Assembly (NCBI GenBank): GCA_946539635.1
Contig: CAMNHS010000046.1
Span: 1 to 9,989 of the forward strand
Origin: an uncultured Prevotellaceae bacterium
Lineage (GTDB): Bacteria > Bacteroidota > Bacteroidia > Bacteroidales > Bacteroidaceae
DNA: 9,989 nt
Reading direction: 5' to 3'
Of the stretch, positions 1-5,921 are shown piece by piece. The first letter of the stretch is position 1. Every line of letters begins with the position of its first letter. Position numbers and translations under genes: made by a program. Below the pieces are notes generated by a model. The model searched no databases. It had not been told where the DNA came from and was given only the letters and a program-made list of their open reading frames with translations.

Positions 1-578
1 TCAAAGATGAGTGTTGCAAAAGGAGGTATAGAACCTGCTGCACCAGCCTCACCGTAAGCCAGATTGTAAGGAATGAAGAAACGTGTCTTGCCACCCTCTT
101 TCATCAGCTGCAGACCTTCTGTCCAACCTGCTATAACGCCTCCCAGTGGGAATGTAGCAGGCTCACCACGCTGTACGCTGCTGTCAAAGACAGTACCATC
201 GGTAAGGAAACCTTCATAGTGGCACTTCACGCTGTCTGTAGCCTTTGGAGACTTACCGGTACCCTCTGTGATAACCTTATACTGAAGACCGCTCTTTGTT
301 GTGATAACGCCTTCCTTCTTAGTATTCTCGGCAAGAAATTTCTCACCTTCTGCCTTTGCGACCTTGCCCATCTCAGCTGCTTTTGCACGCTGCTTAGCCT
401 CTTGTTCCTGGAAGAACTGCTGAACAATCTTCTGACTCTCAGGCATTGTCATCTGAGCCTTGCCACCAAGAACATCCTTAATAGCCTGTGCGAAATCATC
501 GATATTCAAGTCATTCGCACCCATACTTTCTAATTGCTTGCCTATGTTCAAACCTAAGGCATAACTTACTTTATCCAT
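1..578 (-). CDS. FKBP-type peptidyl-prolyl cis-trans isomerase, FklB-like (3' end cut by window edge)
   Basis: Catalyses cis-trans isomerisation of X-Pro bonds during protein folding. I translated 192 residues from ATG at 578-576 down to the left edge. Residues 1-90 form the helical dimerisation domain of the FklB/Mip/FkpA group (MDKVSYALGLNIGKQL start, then a long charged helix around 45-90). Residues 91-192 form the FKBP domain with the usual pocket residues: Y121, F131-D132 (TVFDSS), V148-I149, W152 (GVIAGW), Y175 (AYG) and F188 (IPPFATL). There is no signal peptide, so unlike FkpA or Mip it should be cytoplasmic. E. coli FklB is about 206 residues and ends with a short strand after IPPFSTLVFE, so only about ten residues should lie beyond the edge. 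It is divergent from the sirtuin gene and has its own promoter-like -7 box at 622-629. Family assignment is secure; in vivo substrates are unknown. Confidence 0.95.
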   Translation of the reverse strand, partial: MDKVSYALGLNIGKQLESMGANDLNIDDFAQAIKDVLGGKAQMTMPESQKIVQQFFQEQEAKQRAKAAEMGKVAKAEGEKFLAENTKKEGVITTKSGLQYKVITEGTGKSPKATDSVKCHYEGFLTDGTVFDSSVQRGEPATFPLGGVIAGWTEGLQLMKEGGKTRFFIPYNLAYGEAGAAGSIPPFATLIF

Positions 579-621
579 GTATAAAAAAATATAATTTGCT
601 TTAAAACATAAAATTCGCGTG

Positions 622-629
622 CAAAATTA
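622..629 (-). promoter_or_regulatory. Bacteroidetes-type -7 box for the FKBP gene
   Basis: On the minus strand the sequence reads TAATTTTG followed by CACGCG, a perfect match to the Bacteroidetes sigma-ABfr -7 consensus TAnnTTTG. It lies about 44 bases before the FKBP start codon. No clear TTTG -33 box is present at the expected distance; that stretch is occupied by the GAATAAA repeats on the plus strand. The call rests on motif match and position only. Confidence 0.6.
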
Positions 630-635
630 CAAAAA

Positions 636-665
636 GAAATAAAGAATAAGGAATAAAGAATAAAG
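636..665. repeat. Short tandem heptamer repeat GAATAA(A/G)
   Basis: Read on the plus strand, one 8-base unit GAAATAAA (636-643) is followed by three 7-base units, GAATAAG, GAATAAA and GAATAAA (644-664). The repeat sits between the two divergent promoters, just where the -33 region of the FKBP gene would be expected. It may be a simple slippage repeat; no protein site is recognised. Confidence 0.6.
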
Positions 666-697
666 TTTTTTTGTATTTTATATTTTTTTTGTATTTT
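666..697. repeat. 18-base-period tandem repeat with T-tracts inside the sirtuin promoter
   Basis: The 14-base string TTTTTTTGTATTTT occurs at 666-679 and again at 684-697, 18 bases apart. The copies carry runs of 7 and 8 T. The second copy supplies most of the -7 box of the sirtuin promoter and the first copy supplies its -33 TTTG. Confidence 0.65.
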
Positions 698-699
698 TG
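670..699 (+). promoter_or_regulatory. Bacteroidetes-type promoter for the cobB-aroQ unit
   Basis: TTTG at 670-673 (-33 box) and TATTTTTG at 692-699 (-7 box, matches TAnnTTTG) are separated by 18 bases, close to the usual spacing. A transcript starting a few bases downstream would have a leader of about 25-30 bases before the ATG at 733. This placement also argues against a sirtuin start at the TTG of 697, which lies inside the -7 box. Confidence 0.65.
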
Positions 700-732
700 C
701 GCTCAAATAATCTACATAACATTAAGTGCAAG

Positions 733-1437
733 ATGAAAAAGATTGTTGTTTTAACTGGTGCTGGTATGTCTGTGGAAAGCGGTTTGACCACTTTCCGCGA
801 TGCTGGAGGCTTGTGGGACAATTATCCCGTAGAGCGAGTGGCTACTCATGAGGGTTGGGAGGCAAACCCCAACTATGTCAATGACTTTTACAACATGCTA
901 CGCGTAAAATATAAGGATGTGCAGCCTTGTGAGGGACACAAACTGCTTGCAGAGATGGAGAAGGACTATGATGTCACCATTGTCACCCAGAATGTCGATG
1001 CCCTGCATGAGGCTGCGGGGTCAAGCAAGATAATACATCTGCACGGAGAAATGATGAAGATGTGTTCGTCAAATGATGTTGACAATCCCCGCTACCATGT
1101 CACCCTGCCCCATGAGGGTTTTGGCGAGACGGGACTGGAAGTGCCTCATGATACAAAGGCTGGAGACGGGTCCTTGCTAAGACCTTATATCGTATTCTTT
1201 GGTGAAGCAGTTCCAAACATGTATGACGCTGCCGCTGTGGCACAGACGGCTGACATCTTTGTAATCATCGGAACATCATTAAACGTTTATCCAGCAGCAG
1301 GATTGGTACAATATGTAAAGCCAGGAACTCCGATATACCTCATCGACCCAAAACCAGTTGCAGCAAAGACTGATGTGCAACACCTGATGTGCGGTGCCAG
1401 CGAAGGAGTAAAGAAACTCAGGGAGTTAATTAAGTAA
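733..1437 (+). CDS. cobB: NAD-dependent protein deacylase of the Sir2 (sirtuin) family, zinc ligands missing
   Basis: Removes acyl groups from lysines using NAD+, giving nicotinamide and O-acyl-ADP-ribose; expected in the cytoplasm. The 234-residue protein starts at ATG 733, which puts MKKIVVLTGAGMS at the N-terminus as in relatives; an upstream TTG at 697 is in frame but lies inside the promoter. Visible motifs: GAGMSVESGLTTFRD (9-23, NAD binding), TQNVDALHE (85-93), catalytic H104 in HLHGE, RPYIVFFGE (150-158) and GTSLNVYPAAG (180-190). The region that carries four zinc-binding cysteines in typical sirtuins (about 105-150) has only C111, so this form probably lacks structural zinc. E. coli CobB uses a Tyr and an Arg three residues later to recognise succinyl-lysine; here Y53 is followed by L56, with R57 next to it, so acyl preference is uncertain. 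The gene is 19 bases upstream of aroQ, so they are probably cotranscribed. Family is certain; symbol by homology. Confidence 0.92.
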   Translation: MKKIVVLTGAGMSVESGLTTFRDAGGLWDNYPVERVATHEGWEANPNYVNDFYNMLRVKYKDVQPCEGHKLLAEMEKDYDVTIVTQNVDALHEAAGSSKIIHLHGEMMKMCSSNDVDNPRYHVTLPHEGFGETGLEVPHDTKAGDGSLLRPYIVFFGEAVPNMYDAAAVAQTADIFVIIGTSLNVYPAAGLVQYVKPGTPIYLIDPKPVAAKTDVQHLMCGASEGVKKLRELIK

Positions 1438-1456
1438 CGGTTAAAGGTTAAATAAA

Positions 1457-1876
1457 ATGAAAATACTGATTATGAATGGTCCCAACTTAAATTTGTTGGG
1501 AGTTCGCGAGCCGGGAATTTATGGTGATAGTTCTTTCGAGAGCTATCTGCCAATGTTAAGAGAATGGTACCCAGAAGTTGAGTTGGAATATTTTCAAAGC
1601 AACATCGAGGGTGAGATGATAGACAAGCTTCAGGAAGTAGGTTTCTCCTACGATGGAGTTGTGCTAAATGCTGGTGCTTATACCCATACCAGCGTGGCAC
1701 TGGCTGATTGCATCAAGGCTATCACCACTCCAGTTATAGAGGTGCATATCAGCAATGTACACCAACGTGAGGAGTTCAGACATCACTCATATCTCTCTCC
1801 TGTTTGTAAGGGTGTGATATGCGGCTTTGGATTAGACAGCTACCGATTGGGAATAGATGCGTTGGTGAACCTGTAA
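1457..1876 (+). CDS. aroQ: 3-dehydroquinate dehydratase, type II
   Basis: Converts 3-dehydroquinate to 3-dehydroshikimate, the third step of the shikimate pathway to aromatic amino acids; cytoplasmic dodecamer in characterised members. The 139-residue length fits the type II family (about 140-150). Motifs are complete: MNGPNLNLLGVREPGIYG (6-23) carries the lid arginine R17 and catalytic tyrosine Y22; NAGAYTHTSVAL (71-82) and EVHISN (95-100) carry substrate-binding residues and the catalytic histidine H97; REEFRHHSY (104-112) follows. It lies 19 bases after the sirtuin gene, with a GGTTAAA direct duplication at 1439-1452 in the gap and no recognisable promoter, so it probably uses the upstream one. 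It ends 111 bases before the convergent methyltransferase gene. Identity is secure. Confidence 0.97.
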   Translation: MKILIMNGPNLNLLGVREPGIYGDSSFESYLPMLREWYPEVELEYFQSNIEGEMIDKLQEVGFSYDGVVLNAGAYTHTSVALADCIKAITTPVIEVHISNVHQREEFRHHSYLSPVCKGVICGFGLDSYRLGIDALVNL

Positions 1877-1879
1877 GAA

Positions 1880-1988
1880 ATGAGGAATGCGCGCAAAGCG
1901 ACCTGTGATGGCAAGCCGATGTTGCATCCGCGAAGAGGCTTAGACAGAACTGGGAGTCTTGCGGGTATCGACGTAGTCAATGAGGAAT
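1880..1988. repeat. Candidate dispersed intergenic repeat (structured, GC-rich, flanked by ATGAGGAAT)
   Basis: The gap between aroQ and the convergent methyltransferase gene is bounded by two identical 9-mers, ATGAGGAAT at 1880-1888 and 1980-1988, exactly 100 bases apart. Between them GC is about 57% by hand count (52 of 91), visibly above the flanking AT-rich tracts. It can fold into two bulged hairpins: 1907-1914 with 1922-1928 (loop of 7), and 1928-1936 with 1957-1964 (loop of 20). The right copy continues into AATTAATTCTTAATTCTT, which supplies the stop codon and last codons of the methyltransferase gene. A 50-codon frame runs on plus from 1880 to 2032, but nothing supports its translation. 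The boundaries and composition suggest a short mobile or REP-like repeat; repetition elsewhere cannot be shown from one window. Confidence 0.5.
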
Positions 1989-2665
1989 TAATTCTTAATT
2001 CTTATAATTGTCAGTCCGTCGCGAAGTGGTAGCAGGACCTTTTCTACACGTTTGTCAGCAGCCACATAGTCATTAAAGCGACGGATGCCGACGGTTTGCT
2101 GGTCCTTATCATATTCAGCATCTGTCACATGACCATCCCATAAGGTATTGTCAGCAAGTATGAAGGCGCCCTTATTCATTAGTGACAGAAGACTTTCATA
2201 GGTCTCCACATAGGTGCGCTTATCTCCATCCATAAAGGCAAAGTCGAAAGACTTGCCTATTTTTTTTGCTTCTGTAGCAGCATCGCCAATGATGAAAGTA
2301 ATCTTGTCTGCCCAAGGGGAGTTTTCTATCCACTTGCGCGTAAAGGGTTCCTGTTCGTCATTTATCTCAAAGGTATAGAGATGTCCGTGTTCGCTCAAGC
2401 CTTCTGCCATACAAAGGGCAGAATAACCCGAAAAAGTGCCCACCTCTATGATATTCTGCGGATTCACCATCTTGACGAACATCTTCAGCAAACGTCCCTG
2501 CAGATGTCCTGATGCCATACGTCCATGAAGCATGTGGACATTCGTAGCACGCCACAGACGATACAGATATTCGGGTTCTGCATCACTATGGCTGAGGACA
2601 TACTCATCAAGGATATTCTCACCCTCAAGAGTTGTATGGTTGGGATTTTGTGTCTTGCTCTTCAT
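1988..2665 (-). CDS. SAM-dependent O-methyltransferase (caffeoyl-CoA OMT-like, Methyltransf_3 family; TrmR-like candidate)
   Basis: Transfers methyl from S-adenosylmethionine to a hydroxyl group, normally with a divalent metal. In the 225-residue protein, SAM motif I is IIEVGTFSGYSALCMAEGL (72-90), an acidic residue ends the next strand (LYTFEIN, 96-102), D128 sits in IIGDAATEAKK, and the metal site is D146 (FMDGDKRTYVE) with D172-N173 (ADNTLW). The C-terminal strand is DGLTIIRIKN. The closest functionally known bacterial group I can name is TrmR (B. subtilis YrrM), which methylates 5-hydroxyuridine in tRNA; a small-molecule substrate is equally possible. Its ATG follows the mrdA stop by 2 bases (TAACAATG), so translation is probably coupled to PBP2. 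The stop codon and final residues lie in or against the repeat at 1880-1988, so the C-terminus may have been altered by it. It is convergent with aroQ. Confidence 0.87.
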   Translation of the reverse strand: MKSKTQNPNHTTLEGENILDEYVLSHSDAEPEYLYRLWRATNVHMLHGRMASGHLQGRLLKMFVKMVNPQNIIEVGTFSGYSALCMAEGLSEHGHLYTFEINDEQEPFTRKWIENSPWADKITFIIGDAATEAKKIGKSFDFAFMDGDKRTYVETYESLLSLMNKGAFILADNTLWDGHVTDAEYDKDQQTVGIRRFNDYVAADKRVEKVLLPLRDGLTIIRIKN

Positions 2666-2667
2666 TG

Positions 2668-4521
2668 TTATCTGCTTTCAGTACTATAGTATATGCTGCG
2701 ATTCTCAAATTCTCTTGCCCTCACCTCGTTATCCGGCGACAGCTTGCCATTGATATATTTCTCCATCAGAAGGGCTCCGATAGGCACACCGAAGTCAGCA
2801 CCAAAACCACCATTCTCCACATAGACAGCAATAGCAATGCGCGGATGCTCCATCGGCGCAAATCCCATAAAGACAGAATGGTCGTGCCCCCTATTCTGTG
2901 CAGTACCAGTCTTTCCGCAGGCACTGAAAGGAAGGCGTGAAAGAGCCTTACAAGTTCCGCTGATAGCCGATTGCCGCATACCTCTTACCACCCATTGATA
3001 TGCCCACGTAGCGGCTTTGGTACGATGAGGTTCAGTATATATGGAATCGATAGAAGCACCTTCTATCTTGCGTACTACATGCGGAATATAGTAGTATCCC
3101 CTGTTGGCTATTGTGGCACCCAGATTCGCTATCTGTAGTGGAGTGAGGTTCACCTCTCCCTGACCGATAGATATGGATATGACACTCAAAGCGCCCCATG
3201 AATGGCGATATACCTCATTATAATAGGCTCCATTTGGTATCATACCACGCTTCTCGCCTGGCAAATCGATGCCAAGTTTATAGCCAAACCCCATGGACAC
3301 CATATAGTCACGCCATTTATTCATGGCATTCACCAAGCTGCCATACTTATGCTTACCCATCATATAGTACAACCCCCAGCAGAAATATCCATTGCACGAT
3401 GTCGATAAAGCCTCAGAAAGACTAATTGGCGAGGGATGAGGATGACAACCTACACGGAGTCTCTTGTAGTTAAATCCGCCATTACATGGCAGTGGAGTAT
3501 AAGGGGTCAGTATTCCTTCAGTGAGGAATGTCAACGCCTGTGACGGCTTAAAGGTAGAACCTGGGGGATACTGGCCCATTATAGCACGATTGAGAAGCGG
3601 TTTAAAAGGATTCTCGCCCAGTTCCTGATGTGTCTTACTGCGTCGTTTTCCTATCATTCCACGAGGGTCGTAGGAAGGAGCAGAAACCATACAAAGAACC
3701 TCGCCGGTAGATGGTTCTATAGCCACAATACTGCCAATTTTTCCTTTCATCAGGCGCTCAGCCAGAGCCTGCAGCTCTATATCAATGCTAAGCGTGATAT
3801 TCTTGCCAGGTATAGCGCGACGATCCATCTGACCATTACGATAATGGCCCTGTACCCTACCACGAGCATCACGCACCATTATTTGTATGCCTTTTGTTCC
3901 ACGAAGGTATTTTTCATAGCTGCGTTCTACTCCTAATTTGCCTATATAATCGCCACGTCCGTAATACTTATCCTCCGCTTCATCAATGTCATTCTGCGAC
4001 ACCTCTCCGACATCGCCTAATACATGAGCCCCATTAGGATATGCATACTGACGAATGGTACGCTTACGAATATATATTCCCGGGAAGCGGAATAGTTTTT
4101 CACGAAAAGCAAGAAACAACTCTTTATCGAGCTGCCCCATGAACAGTTGCTGCGAAAAACGGGAATAGCCGGGGTTCTTTTTTGAGTCTTTTATTTCATC
4201 CAAACGCTCCAAGAACTGGTCCTTTGTGATTCCCAAAGCTTCACAGAAGGCAAGAGTATCCAAATGATTCTTTGCCTCGTTTGTGACTATCATCACGTCG
4301 TAGGACACCTCATTATACACAACAAGTTTACCTTTCCTATCATAGATAAGGCCACGCGAAGGATATTGCACACGTTTGAGGAATGCGTTGGAATCGGCAG
4401 TTCGACGATAGTCTTCACTCATTATTTGCAGGGAGAAAAGACGTATAGCATAGATAACGACAATCAATATTGATATGCCACCTATTACCAGTCGTCGATA
4501 TGAATAATCAGGACGTCGCAT
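2668..4521 (-). CDS. mrdA: Penicillin-binding protein 2 (peptidoglycan DD-transpeptidase of the elongasome)
   Basis: Cross-links new peptidoglycan during sidewall growth, working with RodA, MreC and MreB at the inner membrane; target of mecillinam-type beta-lactams. 617 residues (E. coli PBP2 is 633). A short cytoplasmic tail is followed by one membrane helix (about 11-31) and the periplasmic dimerisation domain (YPSRGLIYDRKG 53-64; GKLGVERSYEKYLRG 194-208). The transpeptidase domain has all three active-site motifs: S322-T-F-K325, S375-C-N377 and K537-T-G-T540. C346, C359, H360/H362 and C376 lie near where E. coli PBP2 binds zinc; a metal site is plausible but unproven. GQGEVNLTPLQ (453-463) is typical. 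The start ATG overlaps the mreD stop by one base (TAATG), and the next gene starts 2 bases after the stop. RodA, the usual partner encoded next, is absent here. Identity is secure. Confidence 0.97.
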   Translation of the reverse strand: MRRPDYSYRRLVIGGISILIVVIYAIRLFSLQIMSEDYRRTADSNAFLKRVQYPSRGLIYDRKGKLVVYNEVSYDVMIVTNEAKNHLDTLAFCEALGITKDQFLERLDEIKDSKKNPGYSRFSQQLFMGQLDKELFLAFREKLFRFPGIYIRKRTIRQYAYPNGAHVLGDVGEVSQNDIDEAEDKYYGRGDYIGKLGVERSYEKYLRGTKGIQIMVRDARGRVQGHYRNGQMDRRAIPGKNITLSIDIELQALAERLMKGKIGSIVAIEPSTGEVLCMVSAPSYDPRGMIGKRRSKTHQELGENPFKPLLNRAIMGQYPPGSTFKPSQALTFLTEGILTPYTPLPCNGGFNYKRLRVGCHPHPSPISLSEALSTSCNGYFCWGLYYMMGKHKYGSLVNAMNKWRDYMVSMGFGYKLGIDLPGEKRGMIPNGAYYNEVYRHSWGALSVISISIGQGEVNLTPLQIANLGATIANRGYYYIPHVVRKIEGASIDSIYTEPHRTKAATWAYQWVVRGMRQSAISGTCKALSRLPFSACGKTGTAQNRGHDHSVFMGFAPMEHPRIAIAVYVENGGFGADFGVPIGALLMEKYINGKLSPDNEVRAREFENRSIYYSTESR

Positions 4522-5045
4522 TACCTTTTACTCATCAATACACCAGTAGTGCTGAATACTATCGAGAGAACAACGATAGAGAAAACCGTAGCGAAAGTAC
4601 TTCCTATAATACTGAATATCCACAATCCCCAATGTTGTATAGAGAAGGCCTCAAGGGTAAAGAAAACCGCACAGTATATAATAGTTAGGAACAATACATA
4701 TGCTGTAAATTTCTCTGTTCCCATAGCATGAATACCCGGACAAAAGTTTTTATCGTCAGCATTATGGAGATACAACTCTAAGACAGATGGCTGAACAAAG
4801 CCTACTAAGGTCATAGAAGCGGCTGCCATTCCTGGTGTAGAGAAGAATATATCAATAATAATACCCAATATAAAACAAGACACCATGATAAGCCAACGGG
4901 GAGTATTTCGGGGAGTTTGAACCACAAAATAGATATACAACAAAGGGCTGGCAACACCCAAGATATGAATATTACCAAGAAGCAATACCTGAATAAAAAT
5001 CAGGACGACTGCCATTATTGCTATTCTCTTTATATAATCTATCAT
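4521..5045 (-). CDS. mreD: Rod shape-determining protein MreD
   Basis: Polytopic inner-membrane partner of MreC in the elongasome; the exact biochemical role is not settled even in model bacteria. The 174-residue protein is hydrophobic throughout, with likely membrane segments around 6-24, 32-43, 50-68, 72-88, 112-132 and 140-163, and a short polar loop at about 93-112. The family is poorly conserved in sequence, so the call rests on length, hydrophobic pattern, the FILGIIIDIFFSTPGM segment (58-73; similar to the conserved G-x-x-x-D region of MreD) and the position between mreC and mrdA. The start ATG abuts the mreC stop (TAAATG) and the stop overlaps the mrdA start, indicating translational coupling on both sides. 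Confidence 0.9.
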   Translation of the reverse strand: MIDYIKRIAIMAVVLIFIQVLLLGNIHILGVASPLLYIYFVVQTPRNTPRWLIMVSCFILGIIIDIFFSTPGMAAASMTLVGFVQPSVLELYLHNADDKNFCPGIHAMGTEKFTAYVLFLTIIYCAVFFTLEAFSIQHWGLWIFSIIGSTFATVFSIVVLSIVFSTTGVLMSKR

Positions 5046-5906
5046 TTATTGGTTCTTAATAAGGTCAAGTGAATCTTTGGCTGCTTGCAATAATTGCAAC
5101 TGATCATGTGTATGGTGATTGTCGATGACACACACATCACGAAGATTGACAAAGTCGCTTGACAATTCTACAACAAGACGATATGACACTCCATCTGGAC
5201 TTTTCTCTGAAGCACGTATTTTGCCTACTGGTACTCCCGCAGGGAATATGGCAGAATAGCCAGATGTCACCACCCATTGGTTTATCTTTATATCAGCATA
5301 AAGGGGCACATCCTCCATATAAGCATAATGGCTATCACCTCCCGACCATCTCAGATATCCGAAATATCCTGTACCATTCACCTCGCAACTGATACTGGAA
5401 TGTACAGAAATAATAGGCAACACAACAGAATAGTGGGAGCCTACCATATATACTACTCCTACAACTCCATTGCCAGAGACAACGCCCATATCTTCTTTTA
5501 TACCATCGGCACTACCGCGGTCGATTGTTATGAGATTATCTTGCTTATTAACACTATTTTGAACCACCTGAGCTCCGATTAGTGTATAATTTCTTTCCCG
5601 TAATGCCTGCTCTATGTGATGGGAGCTAACACCATACTTCTTCAGTTGTTTCTTGAGCTGAAGAACCTGCTGCTGCAGGTTAACATTGGTAATAGTAAGC
5701 TCCTTATTAACATCTCTCAAGGACAGGAATGAGGTAATATTGGATTTTCCCTGATATATTACCCCAGCGATGCTGTTGGCAGACGAGAAAGCTACTGAAC
5801 CTTGGTAACTGTTAAACCGAAATAACATTGTAAGGCTCACCGTCTCCAGAAGGAGAAAGATGAGCCAATTATAATGATTTTTTATGAAGTCAATAAGGTT
5901 TCTCAA
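5046..5906 (-). CDS. mreC: Rod shape-determining protein MreC (UUG start)
   Basis: Bitopic membrane protein whose periplasmic part binds and activates PBP2 and links it to MreB and MreD. 286 residues: cytoplasmic tail (MRNLIDFIKNHYN), membrane helix about 14-30, a heptad-like coiled coil about 65-92 (NKELTITNVNLQQQVLQLKK), then the two-barrel periplasmic domain from about 105 (LIGAQVVQNS; ITIDRGSADGIKEDMGV; VVTSGYSAIFPAGVPVGKI; VVELSSDFVNLRDVCV). The start is TTG at 5906-5904: the next codon upstream is GGG, preceded by an in-frame TGA at 5912-5910, and the first ATG is not until residue 27, after the membrane helix. The tail matches what I know of Bacteroidales MreC starts (MRNLLNF...), so TTG is the real start or ATG mutated to TTG. 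It follows the mreB stop by 15 bases. Confidence 0.95.
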   Translation of the reverse strand: MRNLIDFIKNHYNWLIFLLLETVSLTMLFRFNSYQGSVAFSSANSIAGVIYQGKSNITSFLSLRDVNKELTITNVNLQQQVLQLKKQLKKYGVSSHHIEQALRERNYTLIGAQVVQNSVNKQDNLITIDRGSADGIKEDMGVVSGNGVVGVVYMVGSHYSVVLPIISVHSSISCEVNGTGYFGYLRWSGGDSHYAYMEDVPLYADIKINQWVVTSGYSAIFPAGVPVGKIRASEKSPDGVSYRLVVELSSDFVNLRDVCVIDNHHTHDQLQLLQAAKDSLDLIKNQ

Positions 5907-5921
5907 CCCTCAAAAAGTGTC

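Noticed and set aside
697..732. In-frame upstream TTG start for the sirtuin gene, adding 12 residues
   Set aside because: The TTG is part of the -7 promoter box (692-699), the extra residues do not resemble sirtuin N-termini, and ATG 733 places the GAG motif at the normal distance.
1928..1964. Rho-independent terminator between the convergent aroQ and methyltransferase genes
   Set aside because: The stem is bulged with a 20-base loop and no T-run follows on either strand; better described as part of the structured repeat.
1880..2032. 50-codon open frame on the plus strand through the intergenic element
   Set aside because: It starts in the first ATGAGGAAT copy and runs into antisense of the methyltransferase gene; no ribosome-binding site and no recognisable domain. 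More likely a by-product of a repeat sequence.
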